From assembly GCA_029933635.1 (NCBI GenBank), contig JAOZNS010000024.1:1-20207 (forward strand): a stretch of 20,207 nt of DNA, written 5' to 3'. The notes below the pieces were generated by a model. That model did not search any database. It was not told the origin of the DNA and saw only the letters and a program-made list of their open reading frames with translations. Positions 14,835 to 20,207 of the stretch are shown here, in pieces. The stretch comes from Candidatus Zixiibacteriota bacterium (GTDB taxonomy: Bacteria; Zixibacteria; MSB-5A5; SM1-73). A program made the translations under genes and the position numbers. The first letter of the stretch is position 1. Every line of letters starts with the position of its first letter.

Positions 14835-16058
14835 TTACAATAATCTCTTTTCTCCCTGGATCTTTTTTATCTCAGTGATATTCTGGGTTACCTCCAAGCA
14901 TCCCTGATACTCTCCCTTTTGGTTGCGAACCGCAAAGTAGCGAATATAGACCAATCTCCCCTTCAAGGTGAGCCAGAACTCCGCTACATCCCTTCTACCA
15001 CTTTTGAAATCCTCCAATATGTGATTAACCAAGTGCACACTTTTCTGGGGATGACACTGTTGAACCTTTAGGCCCAACACCGCCTTGGTCCTTAAAAATA
15101 TCTTGTCTTTGGGCTGGCTGAAGTAACGAACCGTATCATCCTGGTCTACAAAAGTTACCTCCACTGGTAACGTGTTCAAGACTGCTTCGATCTGATCAAA
15201 TGATAGGGTCCCGGTTTCAAAAGCAACCATACCTTTCTCTACCGGTTTGTGAACAGGTTCCTCCTTCTTTTCTGTGGCGATCCTGACAGATTCGGGAGTA
15301 AAACGACAATATCCTAACTCATCGAATTGCTCCCTTATCTTTTTGAATTCATCTTGGCTTATCACCTTCAGAGCAGTTGGAAAAAGAATGTTGTTCTCCT
15401 TGTAAAAATGGCTGGAAAGCATTTCAGCTAACGAGACTGCCTCTTTTTCCAACCGGTCAGCAAAATCTGGAAAACTCATTTTATCATGTGCATCGAGCAA
15501 AGCATAAATTCTCTTCTTCATCTTCCTTATCTGATCATGCTCCGTCCACATCATGGCTGGGGGCTGGGTGATTCCTTGTTTCTCCAGCGAAGGAAAAAGA
15601 ACGTTCTCCTCCCGTAGATAGTGACTTTCCGACTCTTTGAAATGATCTACCAGCTGTTTTAATTTCTTCATCTTCTCGCCACGGGGTGCTTCATTTTTTA
15701 GTGCCTTTATGTATTCTGCCACCATCCTGAATTCATTGGCGTATTCCAGAAATAGTTTGTGCTCCTCCATAAGTATATGAATGGGATGTCCGGCAGGTGC
15801 TATGGGTTTTTCCCTCTCCAGCGATTCACGAAACAAAGCTATGTGAACATTGCAGAATTTTTTAATCTCCTCTGCTGGCATACCTTCGTTGATAAGCTCC
15901 TCCTCTATTTTGGCTATCTCTGGAGCTGTAACATCCCTGAATGCTTCTTTAAATTTCTCCTGTATCTTTTCCGGTTCTGCCCCTTGGTGTAGCTCTTTGA
16001 GCAACTCTTTCAAGAACTCTTTTTTGTTTTGTTCTTTATCCGACATTTCACCCATCAT
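14835..16058 (-). CDS. DUF438-hemerythrin-PAS protein
   Basis: The 407-residue protein has three parts in order: DUF438 (about 10-85, with FCNVHIALFRE), a hemerythrin HHE domain (about 90-235, with HPIHILMEEHKLF, ESHYLREENVLFP, WTEHDQIRKMKK and SSHFYKENNILFP giving the diiron His and Glu ligands), and a C-terminal PAS-like domain (about 285-400) with the conserved CHPQKSVHLVNHILEDFKSG and FAVRNQKGEYQGCLEVTQNITEI. It ends in the usual GEKRLL. The architecture is known for DUF438 proteins and suggests oxygen or nitric oxide sensing in the cytoplasm. No kinase or DNA-binding domain is fused, so any output partner is separate. AAAGGAG precedes the ATG. Confidence 0.93.
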   Translation of the reverse strand: MMGEMSDKEQNKKEFLKELLKELHQGAEPEKIQEKFKEAFRDVTAPEIAKIEEELINEGMPAEEIKKFCNVHIALFRESLEREKPIAPAGHPIHILMEEHKLFLEYANEFRMVAEYIKALKNEAPRGEKMKKLKQLVDHFKESESHYLREENVLFPSLEKQGITQPPAMMWTEHDQIRKMKKRIYALLDAHDKMSFPDFADRLEKEAVSLAEMLSSHFYKENNILFPTALKVISQDEFKKIREQFDELGYCRFTPESVRIATEKKEEPVHKPVEKGMVAFETGTLSFDQIEAVLNTLPVEVTFVDQDDTVRYFSQPKDKIFLRTKAVLGLKVQQCHPQKSVHLVNHILEDFKSGRRDVAEFWLTLKGRLVYIRYFAVRNQKGEYQGCLEVTQNITEIKKIQGEKRLL

Positions 16059-16089
16059 GATAACTCCTTTGACTGTTTTAGAAACTTAT

Positions 16090-17626
16090 CTAATTTTGCT
16101 TTTTTGATCTTTTATTTTTAGTTTTTCTTAACCGCCTACTTCTTTTGCTTGCTGTCCTTGAGCTTAAATTCCAGCCATCGAGCATTTCCTGAACATTCTT
16201 AGCCAGATACCAGCGTCCATTGGCAAAAACACCATAGTCGGCTCCAGCCATGGCTGAGGCGTAGCGGGTGGAATTGGCAAAAAAGAGCCACCCCTCCACC
16301 CATTTCTTTTCTATTGCTTCATCGAAGATGTTAAAGGCCTGAGGCAATCCCGAAGCCGCCCCCTTCTCCCATGCCCTTGAAAGAATTTTGGTGGCAGTGA
16401 GGGTCATCTCATTTGTGGTCCTGATGGTATTTTCAAATCTAACAAATTGGTCGTCCACCCACTGGGTGCTGTGGCAGGAAAGACACACTTTTTTCATGGT
16501 CTCACGGCAGGCAAGCATTAGTTCTTCATCGATCAAATATTCAGATGTTGGCTCACCGGTAAGCTCGGTGGGGAAAGGCGATCCTGCTTTGTTTATTATG
16601 ATTGCCGTGTTGGAAGATTTTGGATGGGGATGAGCATAGATGATCCCGAAGATTCTCCACCACAGGCGATTATTCATCTGATGAGTCCTTTGAGTAACCA
16701 CTTCACCATCCTGAGTCACAATCAGACTGGCATGGCAGGTGGCACAGGTAGGGGCGGTGAAATCTTTGCCCACCACCCAGGGAACCGACTCGAAGTCCCA
16801 CTCATCACCAGCTGAAAAAAAGATATTCCCATGTTTGCTCACTTGATAAACTTTGAAGGCGGGGAAGTCCGGTCCTTTATGGCATTCAGCGCAAGTGTAA
16901 GGCTTTCTGGCCATCTGGATGGAGAATCGATGCCGGGTGTGGCAGGCAGAACAAGATCCCATGCTCCCATCCGGATTCAGACGACCCACTCCCTGGTTGG
17001 GCCAGCCTGAAAGAATAGGAAATTCCATATCACCAAAAATGGTCTCGCGGGAGGTTAGGCCCTGCACCAAAACCTCGGAGCCATGGCAGTAAAGGCAAGA
17101 TTCAAAATTGGTTTGCTCATTTGGATCTTCAAGGGATGTGCTGATTCCATCAAAATCCTGGGTGCCATTAATGGAAGTGAGCAGACTGTGATAAATCGGA
17201 TTATTGGTGAGATTAATGGGGGCGTATGACATTATGTTTTTTTCATACTGAACCCTCTCTGCAGGATGACAAATAGAGCAGTCCTCAGGAGTAATCACTA
17301 CGTGAACCTGATAGCCTTCGTGGTTGAAGGTATCCATATGCTTTTCTGAATTTGAGATATGACACTCAGCACAACCAACCGTGGTCCTAGCTAAGTGTTC
17401 CGCAATGCTTTTCGCTGATACTCGATGTTCCAACTTCTTCTTCTGAAGAGCCTCCCCTGAGGTTACCTTAGCATGGAGGCTCCTCTCCCAGTCGGCTACG
17501 ATCCCCGGTGTGACCGAGGCATGGCAAAAAAAGACAGCTTTCGGTTGCATCGCTGTACTCTGGCTGTTGAGAGTTGCCCTTCCTAAATGGAAACAAAAAC
17601 AAAAGTAGCATCGTCACCGCAAGCAT
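16090..17626 (-). CDS. Second octaheme HAO-like cytochrome, with a frameshift in its first heme motif
   Basis: A main open frame (16090-17550) carries seven CxxCH motifs: two CAECH, CSICH, CLYCH, CSACH, CATCH and CLSCH. The first heme motif and the signal peptide (MLAVTMLLLFLFPF, from ATG 17626 after AAGGG) lie in another frame. They join if the T run of seven at 17526-17532 (reverse strand) is six, giving CLFCH followed by ASVTPGIVADW. The corrected protein is about 511 residues with eight hemes. The first heme region resembles that of the other octaheme gene (VTPKIVSDW against VTPGIVADW), and the C-terminal AMAGADYGVFANGRWYL fits the HAO-like family. Its product would be periplasmic. The frameshift is either sequencing error, phase variation or genuine loss. 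Confidence 0.8.
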
Positions 17627-17720
17627 GTTTCCCTTAGATCTCCAACGAAGCTGTGATCGTTTGGAAACTGATGGATTTAAACCCGATACGCAACATAACA
17701 CCCTCCATGGCTAAGTCAAA

Positions 17721-18923
17721 CTAACAAATATTTCCCTCTTTATGTTTCTTTAGGATCTGCTCAGCTAACCGGTCTAATGATCTGAGATATTCTTCCTTTG
17801 GATGACCCTTTACCAGAATCGACTGAAGCAGTTCCACTTTGAGATTGGTGATAATCTTCGTGATCTGATCCATCATCTTCCCACCCCAACCGTAGGAGCC
17901 GATCACAGCTGCAAATTTTAGCTTTGGTCTTAGAACGTTTGCCAAGTGGACAGCATAAACCACATTAGGATGAGGACCGACCAAAACGGTAGGGGAGGCA
18001 ATCACCAAAGTAGCGGCATCCACCAAAGCAACAGCTAGCGCTCCTACGTCGGTTTGGGTCAAATTGAATGGTTTCACCGTGATGCCATTTTTCCTCAAGG
18101 AGTCAACAAGATGATCCACCATTCTTCTTGTGCTCCCATGCATGGAGACAAAAGCAATGATCGCTTCATTTTTTGCCTTATCGGAAACCCAATCTCGATA
18201 AGCACCAAGTATAAGTCCCGGTTTGGGGTAAACCGGTCCACGGCTGGGGGCGATTAACTTTATATCCAGATCCTTTATTTTCTCCAAGTTATTCCGGATG
18301 GGTGTCCGGAACGGCATCATTATCTATGCGTAGTATCTTTTGACTGATTGATACACCTGAGCTTCATCTGTGACCAATAAATCACTGGTTGCCAGATGGG
18401 AGCCAAAAAAATCACAGGAGAATAGAATTTTATCTTCTGGCAAATAGGTACACATCGTTTCCGGCCAATGCACCCAGGGTGTATAGATAAACTTTAGGGT
18501 TTTATCCCCTAATGACAATATCTCTCCATCATTTATTGGTATGAACTTGTCATCAGGAACGTGGAGTAAATCCATAAGCATGGATGTACACTTAGGGTTG
18601 GTGACAACTTTAGCATCGGGGTAAGCCCTCAGTATAGTTGGAATGGCTCCGGAGTGATCCTGCTCTGCATGGTGAGCAATCAGGTAGTCTATTTTTTTGA
18701 TTCCCAAGCTGTTTAGGTTTGACAAAAGCTTGTGTTCTTCGGTAGGGTCAACCGTGTCTAAAAGAGCAGTTTTCTCACTACCTAAAATTAAGTATGAATT
18801 GTAACTTGTCCCCTCCGGAAGAGGTATAAGTTGGTCGAATAGCCTTCTATCCCAGTCTATTGCCCCCACAGGATAAACATTAGGGCTCAACTCTAGAAAA
18901 CCTTGTTTTTTCCCCATTTTCAT
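17721..18923 (-). pseudogene. Flavodiiron protein interrupted by an amber codon and lacking one iron ligand
   Basis: A continuous 401-codon frame contains one TAG at codon 200 (18324-18326), where relatives have glutamate (KRYYA-E-IMMPFRT). The metallo-beta-lactamase-like domain (1-249) has most diiron ligands: His85, Glu87, Asp89 and His90 in HAEQDH, His152 in WVHWPE, Asp171 in CDFFGS. The final histidine of the PSHG motif is replaced by arginine (APSRGPVY, residue 228, CGT instead of a His codon). The flavodoxin domain (about 255-400) has the FMN loop SMHGSTRRM and GSYGWGG. Flavodiiron proteins reduce O2 or NO with electrons from rubredoxin. An ATG follows the stop almost at once, so the second half might be translated separately. 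Two independent hits argue for decay. Confidence 0.82.
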
Positions 18924-18977
18924 TACTCTCTTTGGTATGATATAATGGAAGCGTTTTTTACAATTGAATCTTGGTTT

Positions 18978-19144
18978 TTAATCTTCCCTCTGCAGATCGA
19001 ATGCACTTTTATCAGTCCCACAAACCGGGCAGACCCAATCATCTGACAATCGGTCAAAGGGGGTTTTTGGCATTACCCGGAATCGGGATCCCCTTTTTCC
19101 GGATCATAAACATAACCGCACACCGTGCATACATAGTTTTCCAT
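18978..19144 (-). pseudogene. Rubredoxin with a one-base frameshift
   Basis: From the ATG at 19144 (GAAGGAG upstream) the frame reads MENYVCTVCGYVYDPEKGDPDSG and then hits TAA. Restoring one G in the GGG run at that point gives VMPKTPFDRLSDDWVCPVCGTDKSAFDLQRED and a stop at 18978. The corrected 55-residue protein is a normal rubredoxin with both iron-binding pairs (CTVC and CPVC). Rubredoxin passes electrons to flavodiiron proteins, rubrerythrin and superoxide reductase. It directly precedes the flavodiiron gene. As one base in a homopolymer is involved, sequencing error is a real alternative. Confidence 0.85.
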
Positions 19145-19155
19145 CCCTCACTCCT

Positions 19156-19302
19156 TCAAAAATATCTTTTAAACTCCTTCGGTGAAAGTTTTTTCTCAAA
19201 GACCTTTGAAGCCACCTCGGCCGTCTGAGGATCACCCGGCACAATTGCACCTAAGGGTCGGTTATCTTTTAATGCAAATTTTTTGTAAACATTCTCCTCC
19301 AT
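19156..19302 (-). pseudogene. Possible C-terminal remnant of an NADH:rubredoxin oxidoreductase-like flavoprotein
   Basis: A 48-codon open frame ends 11 bases before the rubredoxin start. Its sequence (YKKFALKDNRPLGAIVPGDPQTAEVASKVFEKK) resembles the end of FAD-dependent rubredoxin reductase-type proteins, where a KDNR-LxGAIxxGD stretch closes the reductase. The large FAD- and NADH-binding part is absent. An ATG at 19359 with a strong AAAGGAGG ribosome binding site is in the same frame, but a TGA at 19318-19320 intervenes. So this is either a deletion remnant or a short gene of unknown kind. The link to rubredoxin reductase is my inference from the short match and from the context. Confidence 0.4.
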
Positions 19303-19409
19303 TAAATGCCAGAGACGTCAACTGAATCTCTCGCGACATAGGCATAAATTAAGCTTCATAAAAAGCCTCCTTTCGGCTAACAACTGACCTTAGGTAAAAT
19401 CATGTATCT

Positions 19410-19426
19410 TTATAATAAATTTGTAA
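19410..19426. promoter_or_regulatory. Possible PerR-type half-site before the rubredoxin region
   Basis: TTATAA-TAAAT-TTGTAA is an imperfect AT-rich inverted repeat between perR and the rubredoxin-reductase remnant. The first nine positions agree with the PerR box consensus (TTATAATnATTATAA), but the second half does not keep the right spacing. Confidence 0.25.
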
Positions 19427-19435
19427 TCATCCTTC

Positions 19436-19864
19436 CTATCTTTTGCCCCTCTTCTTTAGGCATTCCCTGCAAATACCTTTAAAGTAACCATGTCTTTCCT
19501 CAATTTGGTGTCCGTCTATCTTTCTTTGATCAGCATAGGGACAGTGTATGTCAATGTCGATTATCTTCCCGCAACGTTTGCACAACAGATGATGGTGAGG
19601 CAGATTTCTAAGATCATATCTTGTTTCCGTTCCGGTTATGGTTATGGCCTGAATTATTCCTTTTTCCAGAAAGGCGTTCAAGGTATTATAGATGGTAGTT
19701 TTTGAGATGGTAGGAATTTGCCTGATCAAGCCTTCGTAAATCATCTCCACGGTAGGATGATCTTCATGCTTCCCCAGATACTCTAAGATCCTTAATCGGG
19801 GGTATGTAGGCTTGAGTCCTCTGGCTTGCAAAGTTTCTTTGAATCGCTTCATGTCTGAAATCAT
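19436..19864 (-). CDS. perR: Peroxide-sensing Fur-family repressor PerR
   Basis: The 142-residue protein has the Fur-type winged helix (TYPRLRILEYL, TISKTTIYNTLNAFLEKGII) and a dimerisation domain. Structural zinc cysteines are Cys95, Cys98, Cys132 and Cys135. Predicted regulatory-metal ligands His36, Asp84, His90, His92 and Asp103 match those of Bacillus subtilis PerR (37, 85, 91, 93, 104) with a constant offset of one, and the aspartate at 84 is the PerR-specific choice over Fur. Such proteins are inactivated by metal-catalysed histidine oxidation by peroxide. It sits at the upstream end of the island it probably controls. No ribosome binding site is obvious; ATG 19864 and ATG 19852 are both possible starts. 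Confidence 0.92.
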   Translation of the reverse strand: MISDMKRFKETLQARGLKPTYPRLRILEYLGKHEDHPTVEMIYEGLIRQIPTISKTTIYNTLNAFLEKGIIQAITITGTETRYDLRNLPHHHLLCKRCGKIIDIDIHCPYADQRKIDGHQIEERHGYFKGICRECLKKRGKR

Positions 19865-19872
19865 TTCATATT

Positions 19873-19901
19873 AGTATACGATCCAAAAATTGAAATGTTT
19901 C
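19873..19901 (-). promoter_or_regulatory. Putative perR promoter with an overlapping palindrome
   Basis: On the minus strand a TATACT -10 hexamer (19873-19878) lies 17 bases from a GAAACA -35-like hexamer (19896-19901). A TGAAA-TG-TTTCA palindrome (19891-19902) covers the -35, a common place for autoregulation. The -10 is so close to the ATG at 19864 that the message would be nearly leaderless. Confidence 0.4.
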
Positions 19902-20130
19902 AGTCATAATAAAAATTTTCGGCACATCTAATCTGCTTTCATCAAGTCACCCAAGGAAATCTGAATCGATTTGTTCCTCCAGATTTGTAGGAAAATCCCA
20001 TTTGCTTTGATATGATACTGTCCTTTTACTTTTGCAACTTAACTGATTGTGTTTCAAAAATCAAGAACATTTTTATAGTTAATGTAGGTACCAAATACAA
20101 ATCATACACTTTTTGAGAGAGAAAAAATTA

Positions 20131-20207
20131 GTGGATGTCACCTTGTTATTTGAAAAAAAATCTAAACTTATCTGCGATGACTCAGCTATCAGTGAATGGG
20201 AGATCAC
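20131..20207 (+). CDS. Possible start of a plus-strand gene (partial, unrecognised)
   Basis: From GTG 20131 the frame is open to the window edge (begins VDVTLLFEKKSKLICDDSAISEWEI). A purine-rich GAGAGAG lies about 10 bases upstream. The overlapping frame from the ATG at 20134 is open as well, so frame and even reality are uncertain. If real, it would be transcribed divergently from perR. Too short to identify. Confidence 0.25.
   Translation, partial: MDVTLLFEKKSKLICDDSAISEWEI

Noticed and set aside
18324..18326. TAG in the flavodiiron gene as pyrrolysine or reassigned amber codon
   Set aside because: Intact genes here (aminopeptidase, DUF302, DPSL) end with TAG at normal positions, the site is a glutamate in relatives, and another ligand is lost too.
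1..20207. tRNA, rRNA, CRISPR arrays, insertion sequences and phage genes
   Set aside because: I looked for cloverleaf-like segments, regular spaced repeats and transposase or integrase motifs and found none.

Overview
The window looks like chromosomal DNA of an anaerobic or microaerophilic, diderm-type bacterium. The reasons are a type IV pilus retraction ATPase, exported multiheme c-type cytochromes, and an anaerobe-style oxygen defence set (superoxide reductase, rubrerythrin, rubredoxin, flavodiiron protein) in place of catalase and superoxide dismutase. I cannot name the lineage from sequence alone. Essentially every convincing gene lies on the minus strand. Intact genes end with TAA, TAG and TGA, so the code is standard, with one clear exception: a TGA at the catalytic position of a peroxiredoxin, best read as selenocysteine.

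Layout, left to right (transcription runs right to left). 1-2909: housekeeping genes, namely a partial PilT/PilU ATPase, the biotin carrier protein AccB and an M24 aminopeptidase. 2988-4840: a decayed stretch with a broken gene ending in a TPR-like segment and a DUF711 (UPF0210) pseudogene carrying at least four lesions. 5018-6753: a SAM methyltransferase and an aldo-keto reductase, followed by a 72-nt imperfect inverted repeat. 7031-11089: the core oxidative-stress and iron block, with rubrerythrin, two ferritin-like proteins, the selenocysteine peroxiredoxin, another ferritin-like protein, 2Fe-superoxide reductase and a Dps-like protein. 11220-17626: an octaheme HAO-like cytochrome, a DUF302 protein, a short CDF-type transporter, a cupin, a 1-Cys peroxiredoxin, a DUF438-hemerythrin-PAS protein and a second octaheme HAO-like cytochrome with a frameshift. 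17721-19302: flavodiiron protein, rubredoxin and a possible rubredoxin-reductase remnant, all interrupted. 19436-19864: a PerR repressor whose five predicted regulatory-metal ligands all match the Bacillus subtilis spacing. The last 340 bases hold its promoter region and perhaps the start of a plus-strand gene.

Together the genes form a nearly continuous reductive defence island beside PerR. Superoxide is reduced by superoxide reductase, peroxide by rubrerythrin and the two peroxiredoxins, and iron is sequestered by several ferritin-like proteins. The octaheme cytochromes and the hemerythrin-PAS protein suggest that nitric oxide or nitrogen-oxide stress is handled as well. The NADH-rubredoxin-flavodiiron route to O2 or NO reduction appears to be lost or broken in this copy. 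Several lesions are single-base homopolymer changes, so sequencing or assembly error must be excluded, but the nonsense codon plus a lost iron ligand in the flavodiiron protein, and the multiple lesions in DUF711, look like true decay.
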